Of a DNA stretch of 64,000 nucleotides, positions 52,998-63,211 are shown one piece after another. The notes below the pieces were generated by a model that was given only the letters and a program-made list of their open reading frames with translations, made no database searches and was not told where the DNA came from. Both the position numbers and the translations under genes were made by a program. This DNA comes from Comamonas sp. (GTDB taxonomy: Bacteria > Pseudomonadota > Gammaproteobacteria > Burkholderiales > Burkholderiaceae_C), in the NCBI GenBank assembly GCA_015478895.1, contig JADMKK010000048.1, positions 1 through 64,000 on the forward strand. Direction: 5' to 3'. Within the stretch, counting starts at the first letter, position 1. Each line of letters begins with the position of its first letter.

Positions 52998-53522
52998 CTA
53001 TAAAAGGCCTGCGGCCTGCATTACGTCACGCCACGCGCTGAGTTTGCGCTCCAAACTCCAGCTGGCATTGGCCGGACTGGTCGATGGCAGCTTGTACACC
53101 TGCAGCCCCAAGCCCGTCAGTTTGCTGGCGTGCTTAAAGCTTTCGCCACCGTTGTGCGCCACCGCCTGCAGCATGGGGCAATGCACGCGCAGCGCGGCAA
53201 AGTCATTGACCTGCGGGGTGCGAATGGCGCTGTCCAGACTGCCTGTGCGCTCGCAGCTGTCATACACGTCCCACAGGCCCAAACCGCGCGCCAGCAACCA
53301 TTCACAGCGGGCGGCGTAGTCGCTGCGCGGCGGCTGTGGAAACTGGGGCCATAGCGCAGCCAGAATGGGCCACAGCTTGTTTTGCGCGTGCGCATAGTAC
53401 TGCTGCGCCTGCAGCGAGGCAACGCCGGGAAAGCTGCCCAGAATCACCAGCCGCGTGCGCGCATCGGCCACGGGCGGCAAACCTTGCAGTCGAGAGGAGG
53501 CATCAAAAGGTGGCAGGGTCAT
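52998..53522 (-). CDS. DNA-deoxyinosine glycosylase (uracil-DNA glycosylase superfamily)
   Basis: A 174-residue protein of the UDG superfamily branch that removes hypoxanthine (deaminated adenine) from DNA. LVILGSFPGVASLQAQQYYA and NKLWPIL carry the active-site motif, and LPSTSPANASWS forms the C-terminal motif. ARGLGLWDVYDSCERTGSLD lies between. The start at 53522 (MTLPPFDASSRLQG) is preferred over a nine-residue extension. First of a minus-strand trio with the spermidine-synthase-like and GspE-like genes. Confidence 0.87.
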   Translation of the reverse strand: MTLPPFDASSRLQGLPPVADARTRLVILGSFPGVASLQAQQYYAHAQNKLWPILAALWPQFPQPPRSDYAARCEWLLARGLGLWDVYDSCERTGSLDSAIRTPQVNDFAALRVHCPMLQAVAHNGGESFKHASKLTGLGLQVYKLPSTSPANASWSLERKLSAWRDVMQAAGLL

Positions 53523-53573
53523 GGCTGAACATTGTGCGGGCAAACCCATGCTGCATGCCCGGTGTGGAGTTTA

Positions 53574-53627
53574 CAAAAATATAGCTACCTGCCCTTTATC
53601 TATCAAGGCTACAGGCATAAAAGACTA
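53574..53627. repeat. Short-form dispersed palindromic element overlapping the tatD stop
   Basis: Reads AAAAATATAGCTACC, TGCCCTTTATCTATCAAGG, CTACAGGCATAAAAGACTA. It closely parallels the copy at 24167 (ATAGCTA, GCCCTTT, AAGG, AGGC, TAAAA, ACTA). Its terminal CTA is the TAG stop of the TatD-family gene on the minus strand. Confidence 0.72.
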
Positions 53628-54437
53628 AAAAACTGGCAGCCCACGCAGCGCATGGCGGGCGTTGTGCGACGTCGCCTGCGCCAATGCATCCACAGAGATA
53701 TTGCGCAAGGCGGCCACTTCCTGCGCAATGCGCGGCAGCTCGGCGGGGCTGTTGCGGCCCTGTGCTTGGCCTGCGGCGCGCTCTTGGGCCGTGGTGTAGA
53801 TCCAGTGGGGTTGAATGTCGGGCGCATCGGTTTCCATGACGAGGCTCTCCAGCGGCAGCGTGGCCGCCAGCTCGCGCAGCTTGAGCGCGCGCTCATACGT
53901 CACCGCACCGCCAAAACCCAGCTTGAAACCCAGCTCGATAAACGCCTGCGCCTGCTGCGCGCTGCCATTAAAAGCATGGGCAATGCCGCCCACCACCGGC
54001 CTGGCGCGCAGGGTTTTGAGCAATCGGTCGCTGCTCTTGCGCACATGCAAGATCACGGGCAAGCCAAAATCACGGGCAACTTGAATTTGCTGCTCGTAAA
54101 ACCAGATTTGCCGCTGCGCATCAAGCCCCGGCACGAAAAAATCCAGGCCTATTTCGCCCACCGCCACCAAGTGTGGATCGCTTTGCACTTCGTCCAGCAG
54201 CGCCCTCAATGCACCAATATCGCTGTCTTGCGCATGCGGGGTGTACAGCGGGTGGATGCCCAGCGCGTAACTGTCACCGTGCCGGTGCGCCAACGCGATT
54301 ACCTCGCGCCAGTGCGCACGGGTTACGGCCGGAATCACGATGTGCCCGACACCTGCTGCCTGCGCCGCCGCACGTACGGCATTGCGGTCCGCATCAAACT
54401 CGGCAGCGTCCAGGTGGCAATGGGTGTCGATCCACAT
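53625..54437 (-). CDS. TatD family metal-dependent hydrolase
   Basis: A 270-residue TIM-barrel hydrolase. The start at 54437 (MWIDTHCHLDAAEFD) places the HxH metal motif at residues 5-9. EIGLDFF, LPVILHVRKSSDRLL, GGIAHAFNGS and ESLVMETDAPDIQP complete the metal site. TatD proteins are 3'-5' DNases acting in repair and DNA turnover. The last residues (PVF) and the stop overlap a dispersed repeat. Downstream of lolCD on the same strand. Confidence 0.92.
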   Translation of the reverse strand: MWIDTHCHLDAAEFDADRNAVRAAAQAAGVGHIVIPAVTRAHWREVIALAHRHGDSYALGIHPLYTPHAQDSDIGALRALLDEVQSDPHLVAVGEIGLDFFVPGLDAQRQIWFYEQQIQVARDFGLPVILHVRKSSDRLLKTLRARPVVGGIAHAFNGSAQQAQAFIELGFKLGFGGAVTYERALKLRELAATLPLESLVMETDAPDIQPHWIYTTAQERAAGQAQGRNSPAELPRIAQEVAALRNISVDALAQATSHNARHALRGLPVF

Positions 54438-54448
54438 AAAATTTAAAA

Positions 54449-54506
54449 AATGAGCGGCATGCCCTTGCATTTGCTTGATTTCAGCTACTTTTATATCCGG
54501 AATCGA
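54449..54506. repeat. Truncated long-form dispersed element
   Basis: GAGCGGCATGCCCTTGC resembles the left arm of copy B (AGCGGCATGCCCTAG), and TTTTATATCCGGAA resembles the core of copy C. The nested arms are incomplete. It lies between the TatD-family gene and lolD. Confidence 0.45.
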
Positions 54507-54534
54507 GCAAACACGCCGGCACCCTGCTCTGGTT

Positions 54535-55212
54535 TTATGCCAACTGACCTTGCACCAGCCGCACCATGCGGTCGCACTTGGCAGCCAGCGATTCGTCGTG
54601 CGTCACCATCACAAAAGCCGTGCCGTGGTTGCGCGCCAGCTCCAGCATCAAGGCGAACACGCCGTCGGCGGTGGAGCGATCCAGATTGCCAGTGGGCTCA
54701 TCGGCCAGCACACAGGCCGGCCGCGTGACCAGCGCCCGTGCAATCGCCACGCGCTGGCGCTCACCGCCAGACAACTCTGCGGGCCGGTGCAGCATGCGCT
54801 CTTTCAAGCCCACGGCTTGCAGCATGTTGGCGGCTTGCGCCTGTGCGTCGGCTTTGAGATCGCGGCGAATGCGCAGCGGCATGGCCACGTTGTCCAGCGC
54901 ACTGAATTCGGGCAGCAGATGGTGGAACTGGTAGATAAAACCCAGATGCTGGTTGCGCAGCGCGCCCTGTCTTGCAGGGCTGAGCGTGTGCAGCGGCTGG
55001 CCGAGCAGATTCACACTGCCTGCGCTGGGGCCATCCAAGCCGCCCAGCAGATGCAGCAAAGTGCTTTTGCCCGAGCCGGAAGCACCCACAATTGCCAGCG
55101 TTTCCCCAGCATGCACCTGTAAATCTACGCCCTGGAGCACCTGCACATTCAGGCGACCATCTTCAAAGCGCTTGGAGAGCTGGCGCGCGTCCAGAACAAC
55201 TTGATTACTCAT
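54535..55212 (-). CDS. lolD: Lipoprotein-releasing ABC transporter ATP-binding protein LolD
   Basis: A 225-residue ABC ATPase. Walker [20 protein letters not shown], a Q-loop in [18 protein letters not shown], signature [15 protein letters not shown], Walker [13 protein letters not shown] and the switch MVTHD are all present. The [11 protein letters not shown] segment is typical of LolD. It overlaps the end of the lolC-like gene by 8 bp, so translation is coupled. It powers release of lipoproteins from the inner membrane to LolA. Confidence 0.94.
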   Translation of the reverse strand: MSNQVVLDARQLSKRFEDGRLNVQVLQGVDLQVHAGETLAIVGASGSGKSTLLHLLGGLDGPSAGSVNLLGQPLHTLSPARQGALRNQHLGFIYQFHHLLPEFSALDNVAMPLRIRRDLKADAQAQAANMLQAVGLKERMLHRPAELSGGERQRVAIARALVTRPACVLADEPTGNLDRSTADGVFALMLELARNHGTAFVMVTHDESLAAKCDRMVRLVQGQLA

Positions 55213-56458
55213 AACGCAAGGCCTCCGCTGGGTTCACGCGGCTGGCACGCCAGCTGGGGTAAATGGTGGCCACAAAAGACAAAATCAAAGAAATCACCGC
55301 AATTGGCATGATGTCGCTGTACTGCGGCTCACTGGGCATTTTGCTGATCAGGTAAATGTCCTTGGGCAAGAAGGTGGCGCCCAGCGCCTGCTCAATGGCC
55401 GGCACGATCACATCAATATTGAAGGCAATACCCAAGCCCAGCGCCAGCCCGGCGAAGGTGCCAATCACCCCCACCATGGCGCCTTGCACCATGAAGATAC
55501 CCATGATGGACGCGGGCGATGCCCCCAGCGTGCGCAGGATAGCGATGTCAGCGCGCTTGTCGGTCACGGTCATCACCAAGGTGGAGACCAGGTTGAACGC
55601 TGCCACGGCCACGATCAGCGTCAGGATGATGAACATCATGCGTTTTTCCATCTGCACGGCGGCAAACCACGTCTTGTTTTGCTGTGTCCAGTCGCGCAGG
55701 TACAAAAATTCCGTGATCATGCCCGCCAGCTCCTGCGCCACGCGCGGGGCTTCGTGCAAGTTTTTCAGTTGCAGGCGAATGCCCGTCGGCCCTTCCAGGC
55801 GGAAGATGCGCTGCGCATCCTCGTGGTGCAGCATGACCATGGCCGAGTCATATTCGTAGTGGCCCGAGTCAAACGTGCCCGCCACCGTCATTTGTTTGAG
55901 GCGCGGCACCACGCCCGCAGGCGTTACCTGCCCGCTGGGCGCGATCAGCGTGACACTATCGCCCGCCCCCACGCCCAGCTGCTTGGCCAATTCCTGGCCC
56001 AGCACGATGTTGAAAGTGCCCGGCGTGAGCAGCTGGAGCACCTGCGCGTTGGTGGCCGCCAGCTCGGTCACTTCGCCTTCGAGCAGCGGGTCAATGCCGC
56101 GCACGATGGCGCCTTTCATATCTTCACCGCGTGCAATCAGGCCTTGTGCGGCCACAAAGGGCGCAGCGCCCACCACCTCCGGGTGTTGTTTGGCCTGGCG
56201 CAAGGTGGTGTCCACATCCAGCATGGCCTGACCGTTGGGTGCAAAAATTTCGATGTGCGACACCACGCTGAGCATCCGGTCGCGCACTTCCTTCTGGAAG
56301 CCGTTCATGACGCTCAGCACAATGATGAGCGCCGCCACGCCCAGGGCGATGCCCAGCATGGACACCCCGGAAATAAAAGAAATAAAGCCATTGCGCCGCG
56401 TAGCGCGGCCAGCGCGCGTGTAGCGCCAGCCCAGAGCAAGTTCGTAGGGAATTTTCAT
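55205..56458 (-). CDS. lolC: Lipoprotein-releasing ABC transporter permease LolC/LolE family
   Basis: A 417-residue permease. The start at 56458 ([15 protein letters not shown]) replaces a 21-residue extension. TM1 is at about 26-48 ([20 protein letters not shown]), a periplasmic domain at about 50-265, then three further segments. [20 protein letters not shown] and the C-terminal [18 protein letters not shown] are family hallmarks. Only one LolC/E-type permease is present here, consistent with a homodimeric LolF-like arrangement with LolD. lolD follows with an 8-bp overlap. Confidence 0.92.
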   Translation of the reverse strand: MKIPYELALGWRYTRAGRATRRNGFISFISGVSMLGIALGVAALIIVLSVMNGFQKEVRDRMLSVVSHIEIFAPNGQAMLDVDTTLRQAKQHPEVVGAAPFVAAQGLIARGEDMKGAIVRGIDPLLEGEVTELAATNAQVLQLLTPGTFNIVLGQELAKQLGVGAGDSVTLIAPSGQVTPAGVVPRLKQMTVAGTFDSGHYEYDSAMVMLHHEDAQRIFRLEGPTGIRLQLKNLHEAPRVAQELAGMITEFLYLRDWTQQNKTWFAAVQMEKRMMFIILTLIVAVAAFNLVSTLVMTVTDKRADIAILRTLGASPASIMGIFMVQGAMVGVIGTFAGLALGLGIAFNIDVIVPAIEQALGATFLPKDIYLISKMPSEPQYSDIMPIAVISLILSFVATIYPSWRASRVNPAEALRYE

Positions 56459-56546
56459 ACGTGGGCCGCATTGTGGCATTGGCGCAAGCACTGGCTTGTC
56501 ATATAAGGTCAACGCTTGCACTGCCGTTTAGCGACAATACAAGGCT

Positions 56547-57536
56547 ATGCCGCTTTCCGAATTGCCCGTGTTTCCCCTGCCGTTTGATACGGCGACTGCG
56601 CCCCCCGCGGCGCACCACCACGTCATCGTGCCCTATGCGGCCTTAAACAATGAAAGTTGTCAGCATGTACTGCAGGGCCTAGCACTGCCGCAGCTTGAAA
56701 GCTTGATGCAGGCCCTGAGCCCTTTGGAGCTGGATGAGGGCGCGGACGACAGCACCACCCCACCGCATGAACGCGCCGTGGCGCGCCTGTGGGGGCTGAA
56801 CCCGCAGGCACCCGCCTGGGCCGCCTTGGCCAACGCACAGGCCGATTCGCCGTGTGCCTGGTTCAGCCTGTGCCACTGGACCGCAGGGGCCGATCAAGTG
56901 CGCATGGATGACCCCGCCCGTCTGCCGCTGGACATGCACGATGCCCGCGCCCTGCACAGCATCTTGCAGCCGTGGTTTGCGCAAGACGGCTTTACGCTGA
57001 CGATTGTTCAACCCGGACGCTGGCTCATCAGCGGCGCAGCGCTGCAGGCTCTGAGCACGGCATCGATGGACCGCGTGCTGCTGCGCGATGTCACCGCATG
57101 GCTGCCCGACGCCCACACGGCCCGCCAGCTGCACCGCCTGCACAGTGAAGTGCAGATGCTGCTCTACACCCATGCGTTCAACCAGGATCGCAGCGAGCAT
57201 GGCCTGCAGCCTATCAACGCTTTCTGGTTGCATGGCGCGGGCAGCTTGAGCACTGCCCAATTGCAGCAACCCCGCCCTGCTGTACAGGTGCTCGACGGCC
57301 TGCGCCAGGCCACGCTGCGCCAGCACTGGCCGGCCTGGAAACAAGCCTGGGAACAAGCCGATGCTGGCCCGCTGGCCGAACTGGCGCGCCATGTGGCCGC
57401 AGGCGGGCAGGCCACCTTGACGCTGTGCGGCGAGCGCCATGCCCGCAGCTACACCACGGCACCGCGCAGCCTGCTGCAAAAAATCAGGAATGTTTTCAGC
57501 CCCCAGCGCTTTGCTGGCTTACACCAAGCGCTATGA
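56547..57536 (+). CDS. RpfE-like conserved protein encoded with recJ
   Basis: A 329-residue cytoplasmic protein of the COG4255-like group, sometimes annotated as RpfE-type regulatory protein or phosphoglycerate mutase. No catalytic motif of phosphoglycerate mutase is visible to me. Recognisable blocks are ARLWGLNPQAPAWAALANAQ, WFSLCHWTAGADQVRMDDPA, SEVQMLLYTHAFNQDRSEHG and PINAFWLHGAGSL. Its TGA overlaps the recJ ATG (ATGA), implying coupled translation with the exonuclease. Function unknown. Confidence 0.72.
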   Translation: MPLSELPVFPLPFDTATAPPAAHHHVIVPYAALNNESCQHVLQGLALPQLESLMQALSPLELDEGADDSTTPPHERAVARLWGLNPQAPAWAALANAQADSPCAWFSLCHWTAGADQVRMDDPARLPLDMHDARALHSILQPWFAQDGFTLTIVQPGRWLISGAALQALSTASMDRVLLRDVTAWLPDAHTARQLHRLHSEVQMLLYTHAFNQDRSEHGLQPINAFWLHGAGSLSTAQLQQPRPAVQVLDGLRQATLRQHWPAWKQAWEQADAGPLAELARHVAAGGQATLTLCGERHARSYTTAPRSLLQKIRNVFSPQRFAGLHQAL

Positions 57537-59242
57537 AGATTATTGAGCGAGAGATTCCCTCTGTCACCGTGCAGGCGCTGGTGCAAGCGGGCATCAGCCC
57601 CTTGCTGGCACGCCTGTATGTGGCGCGCGGTGTGCAGTCCTTGGACGAGCTGGACACGGGCTTGGCCAAGTTGCTGCCACCTTCAGGCTTGCTGGGCATC
57701 CAGACTGCGGCCCAGGTGCTGGCCGATGCCATTGCGCAGCAACGCCGCATCTGCATCGTTGCGGACTACGACTGCGACGGCGCTACAGCGTGCGCCGTCG
57801 GTGTCCGTGGCTTGCGCATGCTGGGCGCCCAGCATGTGAGCTACGAAGTGCCCGATCGCATTGTGGATGGCTATGGCCTGTCCGCCGCCATTTCGCGCCG
57901 CGTGCATGCTGCCGGGCACGAATTGCTGCTGACAGTAGACAACGGTATTGGCAGCGTGGAGGGTGTGGCCGAGGCCCAGCGACTGGGCATGACCGTGGTC
58001 GTTACCGACCACCATTTGCCCGGCGACGCGCTGCCCACGCCCCACGCCATGGTCAACCCCAACCAGCCCGGCTGCACGTTCGAGAGCAAAGCCATGGCGG
58101 GCTGCGGCGTGATGTTTTATGTGCTGCTGGCGCTGCGCGCCGAACTGCGCGTGCGCGGCACCTTCACCGCGCAAAACCAGCCCAAGCTTGATACCCTGCT
58201 GCCACTGGTCGCACTGGGCACCGTGGCCGACGTGGTCAAGCTGGATGCCAACAACCGCCGCCTGGTGGCGCAAGGGCTGCAGCGCATTCGCAAAGGCCAT
58301 ATGCAGGCGGGCATTCGCGGTCTGTTTGAAGCGGCGGGCAAAGACTTCCGGCAGGCCTGCACGTCTGACTTTGGCTTTGGCCTGGGCCCGCGCATCAACG
58401 CCGCAGGCCGTCTGGCCGACATGACCATTGGCATTGAATGCCTGCTGACCGATGACGATGGCGTGGGGCTGGAGCTGGCGCGCACCCTCACGCGCATCAA
58501 CCGCGAACGCCAGGAAATGGAATCGGGCATGCGCATGCAAGCCTTTGCCCTGGCCGATGAGCTGTTTGAAGACGGGGTGACGCCGCCCGCCGCCATCAGC
58601 GTGTTTGACCCGGAGTTTCACGAAGGCGTGGTGGGCATCGTCGCCTCACGCGTCAAAGACCGTCTGCACCGCCCTACCTTTGTGTTTGCTGCCAGCCAGG
58701 CCGAGGGCAAGGCGCATGAACTCAAAGGCTCAGGCCGCTCCATCCCCGGCTTTCACCTGCGTGATGCGCTGGACCTGGTGGCCAAGCGCCACCCCGGCGT
58801 GCTGCTGCGCTTTGGCGGCCACGCCATGGCGGCAGGCTGCACCATTTTGGAAGATCACTTTCACACCTTCGAGCGAGCTTTTGCCCAGGTGGCGCAAGAG
58901 TGGCTGGACGCCAAAACCCTCACGCGCTGCGTCGAAACCGACGGCCCGTTAGACCCGGCGTTCCGCCAGTCCGAAGTGGTGGAGCAGTTGAACCTGGAGG
59001 TCTGGGGCCAAGGTTTTGCCTACCCAATGTTCAGCGAAGATGTGGAAATCATCTCCCAGCGCCTGGTGGGCGAAAAGCACCTGAAGCTGCAGGTGCTGCA
59101 CCGCGGCGATGTGGTCGACGGCATCTGGTTTGGCCGCACCGAGCCGCTGCCCAACTGGGTACACATGGCGTTTCGGCTGGACATCAATGAATTTCGTGGT
59201 GAGCGCAAAGTGCAGTTTCTTGTCGAAGGCACCCAAGGCTGA
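57533..59242 (+). CDS. recJ: Single-stranded-DNA-specific exonuclease RecJ
   Basis: A 569-residue 5'-3' ssDNA exonuclease of recombination and mismatch repair. The DHH-domain motifs VADYDCDGATA (about 76-86), VDNGIGS, VTDHHLPG and VALGTVADVVKLD are followed by the DHHA1 motif RFGGHAMAAG (about 425) and a C-terminal OB-fold region (VDGIWFGRTEPLP). The start at 57533 (MKIIEREIPSVTVQAL) overlaps the preceding stop; the longer open frame upstream is read within that gene. A long-form repeat follows the stop. Confidence 0.95.
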   Translation: MKIIEREIPSVTVQALVQAGISPLLARLYVARGVQSLDELDTGLAKLLPPSGLLGIQTAAQVLADAIAQQRRICIVADYDCDGATACAVGVRGLRMLGAQHVSYEVPDRIVDGYGLSAAISRRVHAAGHELLLTVDNGIGSVEGVAEAQRLGMTVVVTDHHLPGDALPTPHAMVNPNQPGCTFESKAMAGCGVMFYVLLALRAELRVRGTFTAQNQPKLDTLLPLVALGTVADVVKLDANNRRLVAQGLQRIRKGHMQAGIRGLFEAAGKDFRQACTSDFGFGLGPRINAAGRLADMTIGIECLLTDDDGVGLELARTLTRINRERQEMESGMRMQAFALADELFEDGVTPPAAISVFDPEFHEGVVGIVASRVKDRLHRPTFVFAASQAEGKAHELKGSGRSIPGFHLRDALDLVAKRHPGVLLRFGGHAMAAGCTILEDHFHTFERAFAQVAQEWLDAKTLTRCVETDGPLDPAFRQSEVVEQLNLEVWGQGFAYPMFSEDVEIISQRLVGEKHLKLQVLHRGDVVDGIWFGRTEPLPNWVHMAFRLDINEFRGERKVQFLVEGTQG

Positions 59243-59249
59243 AGCTCCT

Positions 59250-59335
59250 ATAAAAAGAGCTATATGCCGTTGCCAATGCTTGTTTTCAGATAGCTATCTA
59301 CCTGAAACGATGCAATAGCAACGGCAAGCTGCTCC
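59250..59335. repeat. Long-form dispersed palindromic element (copy D)
   Basis: Outer arms GCCGTTGC (59266-59273) and GCAACGGC (59318-59325) lie inside AGCT ends; inner arms TTTCAG (59284-59289) and CTGAAA (59302-59307) surround TAGCTATC. It has the same nested layout as copies A and B, though the core sequence differs. It occupies the gap between convergent recJ and a chemoreceptor gene, where it may act as a terminator. Confidence 0.65.
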
Positions 59336-61101
59336 TAAAAGTTTTGCCAATCGTCTTCAGCACTCTCTGTCGCTTTGCCGGGCTTGGAGGCTGGAACTGC
59401 TGACAGCTTGAGCGAGGCACTGGGCGCAGGCGCTGAAGTGGTTTTGTGCGGCTTAGCCTGCCCCAAAGAACCTGGCCCATTGGCATTGGCGCGGCGCGGT
59501 ACGCTGGCCTGGGGCGGCGCTACTGACTGGCTGCGCACGACAGAGCGGTGCGCCAGATCACCAACATTGAACACCGACACCACATCAGACAGACGCTGCG
59601 CTTGCTCGCTCATCGCCATGGCAGCGGCGCTGGACTCTTCCACCAGCGCGGCGTTTTGCTGCGTCATCTGATCGAGGTTGCTCACCGCCTGGTTGACCTG
59701 CGAGATGCCGTCGCGCTGCTCGGTCGAAGAGGCGCTGATCTCACCAATCAAATCCGTCACGCGGCGCACGCTGGCCACAATCTCCTGCATGCTTTCCCCT
59801 GCCTGGGCTACTTGCGCCGTACCTGCATCCACATTGCCAACGCTGGCGGTAATCAGCGCCTTGATTTCTTTGGCAGCTTCTGCGCTGCGCCCTGCCAGGC
59901 TGCGCACTTCACCGGCCACCACCGCAAAGCCACGCCCCTGCTCACCCGCACGTGCGGCTTCTACCGCAGCGTTCAACGCCAAAATATTCGTCTGAAAGGC
60001 AATGCCGTCGATCACGCCGATGATGTCGCTGATCTTGCGGCTGGAGGTGTTGATGTGCGCCATGCTCTGCACCACTTGCTCCACCACCGTGCCGCCCCGC
60101 TCGGCGATTTGCACAGCGGTGCTGGCCAGCTGGTTGGCTTGTCGGGCAGTATCCGCAGACTGGCTGACCGTGGCCGTGAGTTCTTCAATGCTGGCGGCGG
60201 TTTCTTCCAGGTTGGCCGCCGTTTGCTCGGTGCGTGCCGACAGGTCATGGTTGCCCGTGGAAATTTGGCTGGCTGCGGAAGAGACGGCATCGACCCCATT
60301 GCGCACTTCGCCCACTACCGTGCGCAGTTTTTGCGTCATGGCACTCAGGCTGCGCAACAAATGCCCTAGTTCGTCTTTGCGCGTATCGTGCACATCCACC
60401 GTTAAATCACCGGAAGCGATGGTGTCCGCCAGATGCACCGCCCGATCCAGCGGTCGCGTGATGGAGCGCACGATCATGCCCGCCAGCACCAGACCCGAGC
60501 CCACCAGCAGCAAGCTCAAAGCGCCCGCCCACCAGTAGGCCGTTTGACGTTCGTGGGCCGCTTGCTCGCGCAGCGCAATGCGCTTTTGCTCCTGGAGTTT
60601 GATGAGTTCCTCTTGCGAGGCCACGTACACCTGTGCCGCAGGCCGCAACTCATTGACGGCAATGCCCATAGCCTGCAAAACGTCGCCTTCTTCCCGTGAT
60701 TTGTTGATTTGCGCCGCAGCGCCCAGCGCCTTGGCACGGTTGGCGGCAACCACCGCCAGCTGCGCACGCTCCTCGTCAGAATCAGCCTGCGCTTCTACGT
60801 CTTTTTGCAGGGCAGTGACCCCCTCAATGCCTTGCTTGGCCAATCCAGACATCTCCTGCACCAGTTGAGACTCGGAGGACATGGCGCTGACCACCACCCG
60901 CTCCACCGTGATTTCTGTCAGCGCTTTCCAGCGCATGGTGGTGGCGATCCGCTGATCTGCCAGCTGCGTTTTTGCGAAAGCGCGTTCCTCCATGCGCTCC
61001 GAAAATGCCAGCAAGCCCAACGCCAATGCCAGCATGGAACCCATGCACCCCAACACCACGCCCCAGAGTTTTCCGCCCACAGGAATATTTTTCAAACGCA
61101 T
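59335..61101 (-). CDS. Methyl-accepting chemotaxis protein
   Basis: A 588-residue chemoreceptor. The start at 61101 ([18 protein letters not shown]) is chosen over a 14-residue extension. TM1 is at about 11-29, a helical periplasmic domain at about 30-190, TM2 at about 191-213, then HAMP ([20 protein letters not shown]). The signalling hairpin tip is [20 protein letters not shown]. The tail is Pro/Ala/Ser-rich and ends EDDWQNF, a variant of the CheR-tethering pentapeptide. It is in tandem with the receptor at 61254, 152 bp away. Confidence 0.93.
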   Translation of the reverse strand: MRLKNIPVGGKLWGVVLGCMGSMLALALGLLAFSERMEERAFAKTQLADQRIATTMRWKALTEITVERVVVSAMSSESQLVQEMSGLAKQGIEGVTALQKDVEAQADSDEERAQLAVVAANRAKALGAAAQINKSREEGDVLQAMGIAVNELRPAAQVYVASQEELIKLQEQKRIALREQAAHERQTAYWWAGALSLLLVGSGLVLAGMIVRSITRPLDRAVHLADTIASGDLTVDVHDTRKDELGHLLRSLSAMTQKLRTVVGEVRNGVDAVSSAASQISTGNHDLSARTEQTAANLEETAASIEELTATVSQSADTARQANQLASTAVQIAERGGTVVEQVVQSMAHINTSSRKISDIIGVIDGIAFQTNILALNAAVEAARAGEQGRGFAVVAGEVRSLAGRSAEAAKEIKALITASVGNVDAGTAQVAQAGESMQEIVASVRRVTDLIGEISASSTEQRDGISQVNQAVSNLDQMTQQNAALVEESSAAAMAMSEQAQRLSDVVSVFNVGDLAHRSVVRSQSVAPPQASVPRRANANGPGSLGQAKPHKTTSAPAPSASLKLSAVPASKPGKATESAEDDWQNF

Positions 61102-61253
61102 GTTCGTCTCTCGATTTTGTGTCTCTGTGGCGCTATGCACCACACGCCGTCCCTAGTCACTTGCATCACCAGAAAACGTTTCAGGTTTTCACAAAATCGA
61201 TGGGTTTGCCTAGAGCTAGCTAACCCTGTCTTGACAGCTTGGCAACAGCGATT

Positions 61254-63032
61254 TCAGAAGGTCTCCCAGTCGTCTTCACCACCCGTGTCGCTTTGCATGG
61301 CGGGTTGAGCGGCGGGCTTTTGCAGCGGCCGGGGTGCTGCTCGCTGGCTGTCTGCGCCTCTTGCGCGTGGCACGGCGGTCTTCAACGTGGAGGGTGTTTG
61401 TGTTTTTAGCAACGGTGCGCGCTGGGCAAGCGGCTTGGTGATCGCTGGCGCAGCCATGGGGCTGGCCTGCACGGATTGCGAAGTGCCATTTTCGACATGG
61501 AACACGGACACCACTTGCGCCAGGCGCTGGGCTTGTTCACTCATGGAGGTCGCTGCCGCGCTGGACTGCTCCACCAAAGCGGCGTTTTGCTGGGTCATCT
61601 GATCAAGTTGGCTCACTGCTTGGTTGACTTGCGTAAAACCATCACGCTGCTCACTGGTTGCTGCGGTGATTTCACCAATCAAGTCAGACACGCGGCGCAC
61701 ACTGCTGACGATTTCCTGCATGCTCTCTCCAGCCTGCGCGACCTGGGTGGACCCCGTGTCGACATTGGCCACGCTGGTGGTGATCAGCGCCTTGATTTCC
61801 TTGGCAGCCTCAGCGCTGCGCTGGGCCAGATTACGCACTTCGCTGGCGACCACCGCAAAACCACGCCCTTGCTCACCCGCTCTTGCGGCTTCCACGGCCG
61901 CATTGAGCGCCAGGATATTGGTCTGAAATGCAATCGAGTCAATCACCCCGATGATGTCGGCAATCTTGTGGCTGCTGCTGGTGATTTGCTGCATGCTGGC
62001 CACCACTTGCTGCACCACCTGGCCACCGCGCGTAGCCGCCTGCACGGCTGTCGTGGACAGCTGATTGGCTTGCCGCGCAGTATCTGCAGACTGCGAAACC
62101 GTGGCCGTTAGCTCTTCAATACTGGCTGCGGTTTGCTGCAGGTTGGCGGCCGATTGCTCGGTTCTGGCCGAGAGATCATGGTTTCCGGTGGCAATTTGCG
62201 AGGCAGCGCTCGATACCGATTCCACCCCATGGCGTACCTGGCCCACCACGTCACGCAAACGCTGGTTCATCTGACCCAGACTGCGCAGCAAATGCCCCAG
62301 TTCATCTTTGCGCTCATCGTGCACCTCGGTCGTCAAGTCCCCCTCAGCGATGGTCTGGGCCAGCGTGACTGCTCTATGCAAGGGCTGTGTGACTTGGACA
62401 ACCACCATGCGAGCAGCCAGCAAACCCAGAGCCACGACCATTGCTGCCAGTAAAGCACCCATCCAAAGGGTTTGGCGGTACTGCGCATTGCCTTGCACGA
62501 TCATCTCGTCGCGCAGGCGCTCCTGCAAAGTCACCAGCTCTGCCAAGGCATCCTTGTAAACCACCACGGAGGGCAGTAAGTCACGCTTGAGCATTTCTTG
62601 CGACTCCATGAACGCACTGTTATCGCGTGCATCTATGACTTTTTTGATGAAATTCATCACGGTGGACTGCTTTTGCACAATCACCGCCAACTGTTGCTTG
62701 GCTTGCACCTGCTGCAGCACCGCCTCCAGTTTTTGCTGCAGCTGTGTGGCCTGCTCCAGGCTTTGAGCGGATTGCTCCTGCAGTACTGACCATACGTGCT
62801 CTTCTGCAGACATGGCACCCGCAACGGCATTACTTACCGCCAGCTCAGTGACGCCGCGCCATTCCACGACCATGCGGATGCGTTGCTCATAGTCCAAAGC
62901 CTCTGTCTGGACTTGCTGGCTCACACGATGGAGCTGATACACCAAGGCCGTACTCAGGCCAATCAGGATGATGGTGGTCATCAGCACCAGCGACCAGATT
63001 TTTGTGCCTACCGACCAATTTCTCAACTGCAT
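61254..63032 (-). CDS. Methyl-accepting chemotaxis protein
   Basis: A 592-residue chemoreceptor starting [20 protein letters not shown]1 is at about 12-32. The helical periplasmic domain (about 33-185) is Gln- and Val-rich ([20 protein letters not shown]). TM2 is at about 190-212, then HAMP and the conserved signalling hairpin ([40 protein letters not shown]). The tail ends EDDWETF. It is upstream of and co-oriented with the receptor at 59335. The ligand-binding domains differ while the signalling domains are near copies. Confidence 0.93.
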   Translation of the reverse strand: MQLRNWSVGTKIWSLVLMTTIILIGLSTALVYQLHRVSQQVQTEALDYEQRIRMVVEWRGVTELAVSNAVAGAMSAEEHVWSVLQEQSAQSLEQATQLQQKLEAVLQQVQAKQQLAVIVQKQSTVMNFIKKVIDARDNSAFMESQEMLKRDLLPSVVVYKDALAELVTLQERLRDEMIVQGNAQYRQTLWMGALLAAMVVALGLLAARMVVVQVTQPLHRAVTLAQTIAEGDLTTEVHDERKDELGHLLRSLGQMNQRLRDVVGQVRHGVESVSSAASQIATGNHDLSARTEQSAANLQQTAASIEELTATVSQSADTARQANQLSTTAVQAATRGGQVVQQVVASMQQITSSSHKIADIIGVIDSIAFQTNILALNAAVEAARAGEQGRGFAVVASEVRNLAQRSAEAAKEIKALITTSVANVDTGSTQVAQAGESMQEIVSSVRRVSDLIGEITAATSEQRDGFTQVNQAVSQLDQMTQQNAALVEQSSAAATSMSEQAQRLAQVVSVFHVENGTSQSVQASPMAAPAITKPLAQRAPLLKTQTPSTLKTAVPRARGADSQRAAPRPLQKPAAQPAMQSDTGGEDDWETF

Positions 63033-63211
63033 GCCGCATCCTTACTATTCATGGTGAAAGTGGCTCGCTTGATTCGTTACCTGTATTTGTCTGAAATCAA
63101 TACGCTGACCTTGTGTATGAATGTAAAAAAAATTAGCGTTTCCGTGACAGGTATTAGTCCCTATCAAATAATGAATAAACCGCCCACTCCTTCTGCGCCC
63201 TAGCGTTTTCC

